Notes: a model not told the origin generated them from the sequence alone. A DNA stretch of 64,000 nt from Branchiostoma floridae (GCF_000003815.2 NC_049979.1:7792217-7856216), one strand, 5' to 3'. Shown: positions 12,766 through 24,128, numbered from the stretch's first letter. Made by a program: numbers and translations.

Positions 12766-15700
12766 CTACGTATGTCTGAATCTCCGGTTGAACTGGTGCA
12801 AGCGTTTGAGCCACTGTCTCCAGTAATGCTCTGACAGTGCAGGAGGTAGCAGGTGGGCGTGACCTTTGTCCCCGTTGCCATAGGCGATCACCAGCAGGGC
12901 CTTCTCCACCTGAGAGAGGGAGGCAGAAATTAACCTTTGACATGATACAGATGACATAATACATGTAGCTTGGAGGTGGCATTACAAAATAGAACAAGAA
13001 GAATATCTCATTAAACTCAATTATAAGTATACACAAAATGTAGCTGCTTTGGCAAACACATATCCAGCCTAACAATCTAAAATATTTTCAACTTGTCACT
13101 CTATCCTTGTCATTATCTTTCCACAGCTTCTTAGAATTTTTCAGTTTGGACCCTCAATTGATGTTCTGCATCTTTTCTTGTTTATTTCTAGAGACCAGCA
13201 CTTTTACCTTTCCAATTTCGAGTGGACCCACCTACCTGAAAACCATAATTGTCATCATAGTTCAGAGCACCCATGTAGGCTGCCACCTGCAGAGGGATGT
13301 CGTAGCACTGCTTCAGGGTCGGCTTCAGCCGCTTGGAGGTTTTCCAGTCAACTAGGCACCACTGGCCCCTATACAGAACAGACAAATACTTTAAAAACTA
13401 GAAAGGCCGACATTTGCTTGAGAGCAAATACAGCATATTTCAGCCATCTCCCTCATGCAACAATAGGCCTTGAGGTCGTTGACCCCTTTGGCCATTCAAA
13501 AATGACCAAAAAACCCACAAATATATCATTTTAAAGTGGTCCATGCCAAAAAATATACATGGGTCATTTGAATAAATATCTAGAGCACCCCTTTACCAAT
13601 TTACGGGTCATTAGGTTGTAAATCGAGGGAACAGGAGCCAAAAATGTCAAAATTTTGTCAAAAAATGGCCATAAAATCGCAAAATTAAGCATTTGTTGTA
13701 CCGTATGGGAAAACTTTTATTGAATTTATGTGCACATAATTGAAGGGCACTTTTATACCAAATTTCAGATCATTTGGTTGTAAAACGAGGCTACAGGAGC
13801 CAAAAATGTCCTTTTTTGGTCAAAAAATGGCCAAAAATCGCAAAATTAAGTATTTTGTTGTACCGTATGGGAAAACTTTTATTGAATTTATGTGCACATA
13901 ATTGAAGGGCACTTTTATACCAAATTTCAGATCATTTGGTTGTAAAACGAGGCTGCAGGAGCCAAAAATGTCCTTTTTTGGTCAAAAAATCGCAAAATTA
14001 AGCATTTTGTTGTACCGTATGGGAAAACTTTTATTGAATTTATGTGCACATAATTGAAGAGCACTTTTATACCAAATTTCAGATCATTTGGTTGTAAAAC
14101 GAGGCTACAGGGGCCAAAAATGTCCTTTTTTGGTCAAAAAATGGCCAAAAATCGCAAAATTAAGCATTTTGTTGTACCGTATGCCAAAACTGTTATTGAA
14201 TCTAGGTGAGCATATGATCAAGGCACCTCTTATCAAATTTCATGTCATTCGGCTGTAATACCAGGGTACAGGAGCCCGAAATATACATAAAAATTGACAA
14301 TAACCTCAATAAAATCATTTTAAAGGCAGATATGAAAAAAATGAAAAAAACACCTGAGGGTATTGGCTTACTCTACCCTTGTGCCAAATTTCAAGTCAAT
14401 CGGTTAAAAAATGGCGGAGTTGATTCGATTTGAAGATTTGACAGGAGAAAGAAAGAAAGAAAGAAACATTACGAATACAATATATTTCACCATACCTATG
14501 GTATGGCTGAAATATAATTAACAACAAATGAGTAAATACAGTCTAGGTTTCAAAACATTTAGGCTATTGAAGCAAATATCCAATGATCTTTACAAAATTA
14601 AGTTTTTTCATTTTCTCTTAGCATTCTGAATTGCTTGCGTGTCAGAGCAACTTTGGATCGGATGAGGTGCATGTCACAATAAAGTTTTCTGCAAGACAAT
14701 TGTTGAAAAGTTTACAATAATTTTCAGTAGCCTTATAGTATTGGTTGTTACATTACAGATTCAGATCATATTTTCACCTGTATTTGGCTACACAGTCCAG
14801 AATGCCCCCATACTGCAGCTCTGGGTGTTTCACAACACTCTCTACAACACTGACATCTGAGATGTCAGCTAAGATGTGCTGGATGCTGGCCCAGTGGCCC
14901 TGGTTCTCTTCAGGGATAGTCAGGTCTCTCTCAGGAGTTCCTGTCAGAAGGGCATCGATGGCTGTGTGGATGGTCTCGCCCTCCTTAAAGGTGTCTGCGG
15001 GGCAGTGAACAAATTTCAATGTTAAAAAAAATGATGATTGACAAGATTTCAAAGNNNNNNNNNNNNNNNNNNNNNNNNNNNNNNNNNNNNNNNNNNNNNN
15101 NNNNNNNNNNNNNNNNNNNNNNNNNNNNNNNNNNNNNNNNNNNNNNNNNNNNNNNNNNNGACGACAAGCCGCGCCCCGATTGTAGCTTTCATCATTATGC
15201 AACGAAAAACGAAGTTTCATTACAGTGGTATGTACCAAAGTGCTGTATTTTGTCATAGAAAAAATAATATCAGAGCCAATAAAAATGATGACGTCATCAA
15301 TTTGGCCCCCAAAAAATCAGATTTAGAATTCTTTAATGCCCATCTATCAACATTCGTTACGGCTCCATTCTGTCTTAATTCATTAATAAGAAAACAGTTG
15401 AAGGTCAAAATGCCAATTTAGCCAACCGAGATACCTTAATACTTATAAGCTCTCTCAAAGTGACTCACTTGTCACCTATCAGGAAAACTATACCTTACCT
15501 TCCTGCAGCTTTTTGAAGCCTTCTTCTCCCAGCTCACTAATCATTCGTGCCTTCCATCTCTCCAGGACAAGCACGCTCTCAGGTGGCATGGTCTTCCTTA
15601 ATATGGACCCCACACTGGGCATGCCCAGATCAGGGACACTGTCTCCAGTCTCCACGTCGATCCTTCTCTCTGGTTTGACTGTCATGGGAGTTTCCTGGAC

Positions 15701-16315
15701 AGGAGGCTCCTGTTGGGCTAGAACACTAGTCATTGGGAACTGAGGAAAGGATGCATTGTCTCGTACAGACCATTTAGGGTTAGAAGGCATCTTTGCTGGC
15801 CCTACATGTTCTGATGGGCTATCGTCCTGTTCATCATGGCTGGTCACTTCTGCAGAAGTTGTTGATGCGCTACCAACTTCCCCGGCCTTTTTGTGCTTTC
15901 TCTTCACCCTTTGTGACTTGTTTGTCTTTTGCTTCATAGTGAGCATATACTGTAAGTCAGGAGGCAGGCCCAGTTTAGCAGGTGGTACTTCTGAGTCCTG
16001 CAACAGGTCTATACCTTCTTCTGTATCATTTTTGTCTTTCCTCTGCTGGGTTTTGTTTTGCTTCTTTTTCTTAGATATTACTGGACCAAACACAGCATCT
16101 AAGATAATCTTTTCTCGCTGTCCATCTGTGATTGTTCCATTGTGATCACCAGGAAATGTTTTATCATTCAGAGATTGATGTTGTGTGTGGAATAGAGTTC
16201 TGTGAGACTTTTCAATGATGTTGCAAACAGGAAGCACCAATGCACACCTAGCAGGTCTTTGGAGACACTGCAGTACTGTCTTGGAGGTCCAGGTGAACAT
16301 GGTTAATACCAGCAT
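12766..16315 (-). CDS. MGME1: Mitochondrial genome maintenance exonuclease 1
   Basis: MGME1 is a RecB-type PD-(D/E)XK single-strand DNase that trims flaps and linear mtDNA in the mitochondrial matrix. Four coding exons are placed: 15499-16315, 14778-14994, 13236-13368 and 12766-12909. They give 1311 nt (436 residues) with consistent phases. Catalytic residues expected from the human enzyme are visible: D339 in LDCVAKY, and D352 and K354 in VDWKTS. The core also has DIPLQVAAYMGALNYDDNYGFQ and VLVLERWKARMISELGEEGF. The N-terminus is arginine-rich and hydrophobic, as for a matrix presequence. The protein is about 90 residues longer than human because of a lysine- and serine-rich stretch between presequence and nuclease. 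A possible 5'-untranslated exon joins at about 16340. One intron holds an N gap and another a satellite-like element. Confidence 0.95.
13435..14515. repeat. Tandem ~160-bp repeat bounded by a 13-bp inverted repeat, in an MGME1 intron
   Basis: The phrase taccgtatgg recurs at about 13699, 13861 and 14013, with a variant at 14176. It marks at least four units of 150-163 bp that share accaaatttcagatcatttg and aaaacgaggct. The whole block is bounded by atatttcagccat (13435-13447) and its exact reverse complement (14503-14515). A short (agaa)n run precedes the right end. This fits a small TIR element that has captured or generated an internal satellite. Confidence 0.75.
15055..15159. other. Assembly gap
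   Basis: A run of N lies inside the first coding intron of MGME1. No coding exon seems to be lost, because the flanking exons join in frame and match the family without a break. Confidence 0.98.
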
Positions 16316-16752
16316 GTGCCGTCAGCGGCAGGTATTCAACCTATAAAAGAAATCAGTAGTTGATGAAAGGTAGCAGTATCAAACGATATGTGGTTCTGGT
16401 GGAATGATGGTCTGATCTATTTATCAGATTTACGGCAAACTACATGTCGGAATAATCATCAGCATGATTCTGGGCATTATAGGGAAGAAAAGAAGAAAGA
16501 AACATGTAAGTTGACAGCGAGTTATCAGAACAATAAACATATCAACTCACACAGCTGAAAAGTGGTAGATCGACTTCTTCCCGCCACTGGAGGTCAAAGT
16601 ACATCAGGTCAGGTCAATGTTCCCATCATGCCTGCGGGGTCATGGGGTCATCGATCAGAAAAGTGAAACACAAACCTGCCGTACACGGAGTCACGAGCTC
16701 GGTTTCTGACGTTTTGTGGGTTAGATTGAAGGGCTTTCTTAGCTCAGAGGCG
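16316..16752. promoter_or_regulatory. Shared divergent promoter of MGME1 and SYNJ2BP
   Basis: The start codons of MGME1 (16315, minus) and SYNJ2BP (16753, plus) are 437 bases apart and point away from each other. Untranslated first-exon sequence and transcription starts for both genes must lie here or overlap. No TATA box is evident. The exact start sites cannot be read from sequence. Confidence 0.55.
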
Positions 16753-19700
16753 ATGGAAATGGCAGAGGCAGAGGCTAATGGAGTTGAAGTGATCGAACTG
16801 AACCGAGGGGAGGCAGGTAAGAGTAAGTGAGACTTCCGTCTGAACTCATGACTAGCCATGTCATCAGATAGTATCGCCACTTAGGATCCCTAGGGACGTC
16901 TGCACGAGATCGCACTTTCTTCATCATAATTCAGCCAATGTACATCCATTTTTTGATGGCACACTTTTCCCCGGGTTGTCTTGGTCGCTAACACTGTGAG
17001 CTAAATATCAGTAACTTTATGTATAAATTTGTGGACATCCCTCAGGCCTCAGCTCAATCTCCTTCGTTATGATATAAACGTCCTTGGTTAATTGCTTGGT
17101 GGAAGATATATTTTTGATGATGCTAGTGCTTTGTTTGTTTGTTTTATTGGGATCTCCATTAGCGATACCACCGAAGTGGTACCGCTATTCTTCCTGGAGT
17201 CCGACACTTATAGATATATACAATAAAAACGGACTTAGTTAACTAAACTTATACAATTGATAAACAGAAAGGTAACAAAATTAACTGAGGTAACTTAAAG
17301 TAAACGTGAGAGGTCAGAGGTCAAATTAGAACGTAAGAAATATCGTTTGGGATTTGTATGTAGAAAATAAATATGAATAAAGATTAACAAACCATAATTG
17401 ACTTGAATGAACTAAATGAGCAACAGGAAGTAAGTACAGAATAAAGTAGTCGTGATGGTAAGAAAAATATAACGTGATAAACTGTCCGTAACTGAAAATA
17501 ATATTAATAATAACAACATAAACCATGACTAATGTATTTACGAAAGGAACAGAATAAATACTACTGAAAAAAATACATGAATAGAAAAGCACCAGGTTGT
17601 CTTTTCTTGTACCCTAAACATAATTAACAACATAAACTGTCTTGTCACCTTGCTACCACCATGTGCTCAGTGGTCCTGTATAGCTTTGTATACCCCAATT
17701 TTTTATCCTGTTTTTGAACTCTGCATAGTTTGTAGATGTGATGTTTCTCGGTAGTGTGTTATATGTCTTAGTGCATCTGTACTGGAAGGTCCTGGTGAGT
17801 GCTTTTGTTCTGGGTTTAGGTAAGGTGAACCCCCCTTTATGTGATAGTCTTGTGTTGTGGTTATGAGAGATGATGGTTGTTCTGACCTTGTCATATATTC
17901 CTTGCGGTTCCTTAACTGACAGCATTTTATGAAAAGCACAGATAGTACTGGTGAATAATCTCTCTTTAACTGTTTGCCATCCTAGCCTGGAAAGTAGGTC
18001 GTCAGAGCTGGTAAAAAGTGTAGAGTTGGTAGCAAGTCTGGCTGCACGGTTTTGCATGGTTTGCAGTTTATCTAATTGTGTCTGTGTTGTCGAAGAAAGG
18101 ATAGGAGCACAATAATCTAGATGTGACAAAACCAGCGACTGTATCACAGCTTTTAATATGTCACCTGGAAAGAAGTTTTTGTATTTCCTTAACGATGCTA
18201 GAGTGCCAGCCATTTTAGTCCTGGTTTTGTGTACATGTTGGGCCCAGGAGAGATGCTGGTCAACTGTGAAGCCAAGCAGGTCAGCTTGTCTTACTTGTGT
18301 GATGTTCCTACCACCCACACTTAGCCTTAATTCTGGGTTGTGCTTAAGTTTTTGGTGACTACCTATAAGCATAGATTTGGTTTTCCCCACATTAAGAACC
18401 AGTCTGTTGATTTCCACCCATCTCCAAATACGTGTGAGTACAGGTTGAATGATATTTTCTACTTCAGCAACACTAGGCGCTGCAGCAAATGGGGTGGTGT
18501 CGTCAGCATATAGAACCATGTCAGTATTAGTATTCGTTGTTATGGTAGGGAGGTCGTTGGTGTAAAGGCAAAATAGTAAGGGCCCAAGACAGCTCCCTTG
18601 TGGCACTCCACACCTGATTTCTCTATATGGCGAGAAGTCCCCATTTATAAACACAGCCTGTTCCCTTCCTCTGAGGTAACTCTCTACCCAGCTGACTGCT
18701 AGCTCATTGAAACCATAGCATTTCAACTTAGCCAGCAGGATATCGTGATTGACTATATCGAAGGCTGCACTAAAGTCTAGCAGTACAGCTCCAACTATGT
18801 TTCCTTTATCAATTTCAGTCAGCCACTGGTCAGTCATTTGTATTAGAGCACTTGAGGTGGAATGATGCTTCCTGTAAGCATGTTGGCATTCTGAAATGAT
18901 GTCATTTTGGAGGAGATAGTTTTGAAACTGCTTCTGAACTATTTTCTCCACTAGCTTACTGATAGCTGGGAGGAGACTTATTGGTCTACTGTTAGGCCCA
19001 TTTAATGGTGCTGACTTGTCTTTGATCAACGGAATTATTTTAGCCATTTTCCACTGTGAAGGAAATAGTCCCTGTGTTAGGGAACAGTTTATTATGTGGC
19101 AAAGAGGACTGGCTATGTGATCTGCACAGAGTTTGAGAAGTGTGTTGTCTATATTGTCATAACCAGTGGTTTTGGTTTGTGGAAGGGACTTAAGTAGCAC
19201 CTTTACCTGCTCTTCAGTGACAGATTGAAAAGAGAAGGAGCAATTCTTTGAGGCCATTATGTTCCTCTTAATTGGTGTTAGTGCTTCCTCCATGTCTAGT
19301 TGTCCTTCATGTGTGAGATTGTTTACCTTATTAATGAAGTAATCATTGAAATATGTGGCAATATCACTGGGTTTGGTCCATATCTGTCCATCTGNNNNNN
19401 NNNNNNNNNNNNNNNNNNNNNNNNNNNNNNNNNNNNNNNNNNNNNNNNNNNNNNNNNNNNNNNNNNNNNNNNNNNNNNNNNNNNNNNNNNNNNNNNNNNN
19501 NNNNNNNNNNNNNNNNNNNNNNNNNNNNNNNNNNNNNNNNNNNNNNNNNNNNNNNNNNNNGTACCGCTGGAAGTCAGAAGATAGGCCTGATGCTTGAGCT
19601 TCACGTTTAGCCTGGTCACGCAGGTCCATAAGAAGTCGCAGATCATCGTCGACCCACTGGGCTGGCGATGCTCTGACAGTTGTCTTGCGGACTGGAGCGT

Positions 19701-22700
19701 GTTGGTTGGCTAAGTTAGTGAAAAGTCCCATAAAGGTGTTCAAGGCTTCTTCTACATCATAGCTATTGTGCACAGTGTGCCAGGGAGATTGAGCAATATC
19801 TTGAAGGAAGTGTTCTTGATTAAATCTCCTATATGACCGTTTTAGTGTGATAGAGGTCTGTATCTTAGGTAATTTTGTTTTCCTTGTGGTGTGTACTAGA
19901 TTGTGGTCAGTGCACCCAAATGTGATGGATTGTGTGTGAGTGAATTTGTCTGCTCTGTTTGTAAATATTAGATCTATGCAAGAAGCAGTAGCAGAACCAT
20001 TTGCGGATCTCCCAATCCTGGTTGGACTTACAACCAACTGTTCTAGGTTCAGTGAAGACAGATCTGACTCTAGTCTTTCTTTTAATGGGCAAGTGTCATT
20101 TAACCAGTCAATGTTAAAATCTCCAGTTATGATGACCTCTTGGTCACCTAGAGTGACTTTGTCTAGTGTTTGTGCAATTTTGTGGAGATATTCAATCTTA
20201 GCTGAGGGAGCTCTATACAGGCATCCGACCAGGATTGGTTTTACATAAGGTAGGTGAATTTCAGCCCAAACTATTTCCAAGTCACTAGTTTCAAGGTCAG
20301 ATCTTCTTTTATGAGGAACGTTGTTACTTATATACAAGGCGACTCCACCGCCTCTACTGTTGCGGTCATGTCTTAATATGGAATAGTCACCAACATTTAG
20401 GGCTCCATCATATACACTGCTATCCAGATGTGTTTCAGATATAGCTACAATATGCAAGTTGTTGGTACTCAGCAGCTGAGATATCTCTTGAACTTTATAA
20501 CGCAAACTGTTAATATTAACATGAGCTATGTGCAATCCTTTACTTGGTAGGCTGAGATCTGGACCGGGATTCATCTGGACGTCCCCGGCCAGTAACAGGG
20601 TGATTGTAGCTAAGAGTGCATAAACTTCAGTGGTACCGGTACCTCTCGAAGCGGGTCTTCTGGACTCAGACTCGGGTGACAGCTGGAAGTGGCTCACAGC
20701 GTATGCCCCACTCATCCCCAGGGACGATGGCTGGTCGGCTGCAATCTGCCATGTTGTCATACGATCCGTAGTTTGCTGGGATGGTTGAGTGTAGCTAACA
20801 TTTGGTAGTAAAGCCACTATAATTGTTGCTAAAAGCAGCATTTGGTCTCGTACTGTTCTTAATATCTTACCTCTAGGCTCCATAACATTAGTAATGACGC
20901 AGAGTATCTAGGTTCACAAATTGCTAAAATACTATATACACGCAGAGAATATACACAATAAGATGGTGGCTCAGTTCGTGTTTGTTACTCTACACTGACA
21001 AAAGTATATGCTACTGATGGTTAACCGTGCAACTTCATATCACACAATGGATGGACGGTNNNNNNNNNNNNNNNNNNNNNNNNNNNNNNNNNNNNNNNNN
21101 NNNNNNNNNNNNNNNNNNNNNNNNNNNNNNNNNNNNNNNNNNNNNNNNNNNNNNNNNNNCTGAAAAGGATGATATGCAAATTTGAAAAGATCAAGGTTAC
21201 TTTGTACTAGATCCTTGGACACGTTACATAAGATCTTCTCACAAAGCCTGTTGTCACCATAATATTTCTCACTCCTCACTGATACAGATTAGTTTGCAAT
21301 GGTGTGAGCTTAGCAATTGATCCCTGTAGTGAATACATCTGTTCTGTTCTTGTTATGACAGTGTCCATCTTCAGAGAAATCGGCTGATACGAGAAGGGGG
21401 TTTGACGGGCCTCCATCCGGGTGATTTGTAGTGATCACCAACTCCAGACAGAACGATATGCACGATCGCACACGCCTACACCATTGCATACCCCTACTCT
21501 TTTTCAAAAGGTGTGGTGGGTTCTTTAACATATGTTGGGTGTGGCTCTCCCCAAACATGGATCTCCATCTAATGTCCTATCCGAGGGATGGCCCTAGTCG
21601 AAGCAAGGTACCTGAGTGAAGTGGGAAAATCTGTGCAAAGTGCCTTTCCCAAGGGCACAAGATCGGTGACAGAGTGGAACTAGATCTTGAGACGTCTCAG
21701 TCCTGAGCCAAACGCGCTGCTGCTGCGCTATGCGATCTCATGTGTAGTGCCATCAACATATCACATTGCCATTGTCTCCTGTTCTAACCCCTCCGTATGT
21801 TTCCTGACTGTAGGTTTGGGGTTCAACATCAGGGGAGGTGTGGACATGCCCCATGTGGAGGGGGACCCCGGAATCTTCATCACCAAAATACGGGAAGGCG
21901 GAGCCGCTGCCCTCGACGGGAGGTTACAGGAGGGGGATAAAGTATTAGAGGTTAGATCAGAAAAAAAGACCTGTCGTTTCACTGTGTTCGTCTATCCTGT
22001 ATCAATGTTCTCTTTTTAAGTTGCAGCCTTTTGTCATCATTCTGTCTCCTTTCCTCTTCCAGCTCTTTGCCTTCTTATGTAGCCTCCATTCCTGACCTGC
22101 CTTAGTCAAGGTGTGCCTCCAACATTATTCACTTTTGACAAAATGTCTAGTTGCTCATCATCCACAGAGATTTGTGTCTTGTATTTGTTGTTGTCCTCTT
22201 TTGCCACTTCATATGTAAGCAGCTCAGTTTCAGTTGCACTGTATGATTACTATTCACTTCACAATTGATATTTTTGTAGACAACCATATGTTTGTTAATT
22301 ACATTATGACTCTGTCTTTTGATACATAACAAGTAATAATTCCATCATATTAATGACATTATATGATGGAATTATTACTTGTTATGTATCAATTGACGGA
22401 AGATTGCATGATAGTCATTGTAAGTGAGAGTAGGTACTTCACTCCTCATTGCTTGATAATGTTTTAAAAAGAAGTAGTGTCTCGTAAACTACAAACTCTG
22501 AATAGCTCTGAAAACTGATCTAAACGTAACTCATCATTGTTTGACAGATTAATGGGACATGCATAGAGTCTGTGAACCACCAGGAAGCGGTGCGCTTGTT
22601 CTTAGAGTCAGGAGACATCGTCAGGTTAAAGGTGCTGCCTGGAGCAGAGAGAGCAATACTGGTGAGTCAGCAATATTTTCTTAAACAAGATACCTAGGGA

Positions 22701-24128
22701 TGTAGAGTTCCTCTCTTCTCACTGCAATCTTTTGTATGTCTGTTGTCTCATTTATGTCTTTCTCCATCTCACAATTTGATGATAATGGAATTAACTACAG
22801 TCAAACCTGTCTATAGCGGCCACTCAATGGACTGGTCAAAATTGGCCACTATGGAGAGGTGGCCACTATAGAGAATATGCTAATTAATTGACCACAAGCA
22901 ATAAGTTACACATAGTTTTAGTACCCACTGATCTCTATTCACATAATACAGTACTGTACATGTACTGCAATGATTTTTACACTATATGTATTAAGAAAAC
23001 AAAAGCTATAAAAAGTTTTAAATGTTCTACAGTTGATATTGTCTGTATTTCTTTGATCTTTCGTCTTGTATCTTTTGATATTTCGCCGTACGTGTGTTCC
23101 CGCTCGCGTTCACACGTCAGATTCACCCATTGTGCTCAGATGATGTGGTACTCACAAGAAAAGTCTCGTCATTTTAGACTTATCTCTTAATAAATGTAAG
23201 AATACAATCCACCATAGTCTGAAGATCATCTCATTTTGTCTTTGTAACAATTATTCAGAATTTTTTGTGATGTAAATTAACCTAAGCGATAGTGTATTAG
23301 AACGTAACTTAAACACAATTTACCTCCGTAATATTGGTGTCGTCTATTGACCTTATATGACTTCGTTTGTCAGCAGGTATGGGTAGCGCCAGTTTACGAA
23401 GTTTTGTTTTGAAAATAAGTCAAAGAGGTTTTAAATCCGGCGTAGGGTGACGATACGGCCGCTGTATATGGCCGAACGCGTGCCGAAACATAGATCAGCG
23501 GTCCGCGTGGCCGTAATCGGCAGTGTTTTTGTACCTACGGGACCGGAAATCATGTGGCCGTGGCCGCGTTGGACAGGTGGCCGCTAAGCCTATTTCTTAA
23601 TCATTACGAATCCAAGGGACCGACAAAAAGTGGCCACTATGGGCAGGTGGCCGTTATGCAAAGGTGGCCGCTAATACAGGTTTGACTGTATTCTTGAAGT
23701 AAATGATATTTCTTTCTTCTTTTCTATGTCTTTGTAGTCTCCAAGGCTATTGTTTTGCTAAAGGTCAAGGTAGTACATGCTTGTACCCATACTAAGAGGA
23801 ATCAAGCTTGCACATAATGCTTGACTGTGCAAAGCCCCATTTTATTCTTTGTACAATTGATACAAAACTTAACATGTCTCCTTGCGTCTCTCTCATCCTC
23901 TGTTACAAATGGCAAAAGAGAGTAAAAGAGGTTTGGATACAAATATCAAGTGAACAGCAGCTGACCATTGGCTCATGTGTGCTGTACCCTCTACAGGAAC
24001 GAGACGGCAGCATCATCAGGACAGGAAAGAGTTCCGGCCAGTCCCAGGTGCTGTGGTGGTTAGGAGGAGCAGCTGCTGTAACTGTTATAGCCGTGTATAC
24101 ATTCTATAGGTTTAGATACAGACACTGA
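16753..24128 (+). CDS. SYNJ2BP: Synaptojanin-2-binding protein (OMP25), PDZ outer-membrane anchor protein
   Basis: This is a mitochondrial outer-membrane protein with one cytosolic PDZ domain and a C-terminal tail anchor. Four exons are placed: 16753-16816, 21814-21950, 22548-22661 and 23997-24128. They sum to 447 nt, or 148 residues (human 145). Exon 1 encodes [21 protein letters not shown] and joins at phase 1 to give the carboxylate-binding loop GLGFNI. The PDZ continues with [22 protein letters not shown] and [19 protein letters not shown]. The tail is a hydrophobic helix, [20 protein letters not shown], followed by RFRYRH, the usual mitochondrial tail-anchor signature. Exon 2 ends at a weak donor (gttaga). 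An in-frame upstream ATG at 16642 would add 37 residues and is judged unlikely. Intron 1 is about 5 kb and houses a LINE. Confidence 0.94.
17653..20883 (-). CDS. LINE polyprotein with 2A-like motif, endonuclease and reverse transcriptase
   Basis: The frame has 1076 codons. Residues 15-31 form a signal-like hydrophobic segment. Residues 87-100 are hydrophobic and run straight into DVQMNPGP (101-108), a 2A-type ribosome-skipping motif, so the first 107 residues may be released separately. An APE-type endonuclease follows: [36 protein letters not shown] and TDHNLV. The reverse transcriptase has [44 protein letters not shown] and the catalytic MVLYADDT. The C-terminus ends [20 protein letters not shown]. 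The frame is uninterrupted on both sides of the N gap (19395-19560), so the copy may be young. CR1/L2 placement is from motif style only. Confidence 0.9.
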   Translation of the reverse strand: MEPRGKILRTVRDQMLLLATIIVALLPNVSYTQPSQQTTDRMTTWQIAADQPSSLGMSGAYAVSHFQLSPESESRRPASRGTGTTEVYALLATITLLLAGDVQMNPGPDLSLPSKGLHIAHVNINSLRYKVQEISQLLSTNNLHIVAISETHLDSSVYDGALNVGDYSILRHDRNSRGGGVALYISNNVPHKRRSDLETSDLEIVWAEIHLPYVKPILVGCLYRAPSAKIEYLHKIAQTLDKVTLGDQEVIITGDFNIDWLNDTCPLKERLESDLSSLNLEQLVVSPTRIGRSANGSATASCIDLIFTNRADKFTHTQSITFGCTDHNLVHTTRKTKLPKIQTSITLKRSYRRFNQEHFLQDIAQSPWHTVHNSYDVEEALNTFMGLFTNLANQHAPVRKTTVRASPAQWVDDDLRLLMDLRDQAKREAQASGLSSDFQRYXXXXXXXXXXXXXXXXXXXXXXXXXXXXXXXXXXXXXXXXXXXXXXXXXXXXXXXXDGQIWTKPSDIATYFNDYFINKVNNLTHEGQLDMEEALTPIKRNIMASKNCSFSFQSVTEEQVKVLLKSLPQTKTTGYDNIDNTLLKLCADHIASPLCHIINCSLTQGLFPSQWKMAKIIPLIKDKSAPLNGPNSRPISLLPAISKLVEKIVQKQFQNYLLQNDIISECQHAYRKHHSTSSALIQMTDQWLTEIDKGNIVGAVLLDFSAAFDIVNHDILLAKLKCYGFNELAVSWVESYLRGREQAVFINGDFSPYREIRCGVPQGSCLGPLLFCLYTNDLPTITTNTNTDMVLYADDTTPFAAAPSVAEVENIIQPVLTRIWRWVEINRLVLNVGKTKSMLIGSHQKLKHNPELRLSVGGRNITQVRQADLLGFTVDQHLSWAQHVHKTRTKMAGTLASLRKYKNFFPGDILKAVIQSLVLSHLDYCAPILSSTTQTQLDKLQTMQNRAARLATNSTLFTSSDDLLSRLGWQTVKERLFTSTICAFHKMLSVKEPQGIYDKVRTTIISHNHNTRLSHKGGFTLPKPRTKALTRTFQYRCTKTYNTLPRNITSTNYAEFKNRIKNWGIQSYTGPLSTWW
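19395..19560. other. Assembly gap inside the LINE frame
   Basis: A run of N falls between the endonuclease and reverse-transcriptase parts of the LINE. The frame resumes on the far side, so the gap length is close to a multiple that keeps phase or was sized correctly. Confidence 0.98.
21060..21159. other. Assembly gap (100 N)
   Basis: A run of N lies in SYNJ2BP intron 1, just upstream of the LINE 5' end. It may hide the true start of the element. Confidence 0.98.
21300..21800. repeat. Probable dispersed repeat in SYNJ2BP intron 1
   Basis: The segment gtgcctttcccaagggcac (about 21640) followed by aagatcggtgacag resembles a motif common to dispersed repeats in deuterostome genomes. No ends or target duplications could be found. 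The call rests on familiarity of that motif only. Confidence 0.25.
22319..22392. repeat. Perfect 32-bp-arm palindrome in SYNJ2BP intron 2
   Basis: The left arm (22319-22350) and right arm (22361-22392) are exact reverse complements over 32 bases, with a 10-base loop taatgacatt. The arms are AT-rich. No target duplication is obvious outside the arms. Confidence 0.9.
22798..23688. mobile_element. TA-flanked MITE (pogo/Tc1-like) in SYNJ2BP intron 3
   Basis: The left end reads cagtcaaacctgt and the right end is its reverse complement acaggtttgactg; both are flanked by TA (22796-22797 and 23689-23690). Sub-terminal repeats of ggtggccgctat or close forms follow on both sides. No transposase frame is present. 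A diverged partial copy lies at about 29500-29661. Confidence 0.85.

Larger units (their letters stand above)
17131..20940 (-). mobile_element. Near-full-length LINE (CR1/L2-like) in SYNJ2BP intron 1
   Basis: The element runs antisense to the host gene. Its 3' end at about 17131-17150 reads, on its own strand, gatcccaataaaac followed by a (caaa)n tail. One long frame (17653-20883) covers nearly all of it, broken only by an N gap. The untranslated 3' part is about 500 bases. The 5' boundary was not resolved. Confidence 0.85.

Noticed and set aside
16642-16752. Upstream in-frame ATG for SYNJ2BP
   Set aside because: It would add 37 residues with no counterpart in the family; the ATG at 16753 gives the usual length.
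16626-16880. Minus-strand frame upstream of MGME1
   Set aside because: It is antisense to the first exon of SYNJ2BP, whose plus-strand reading joins in phase to the PDZ exon.
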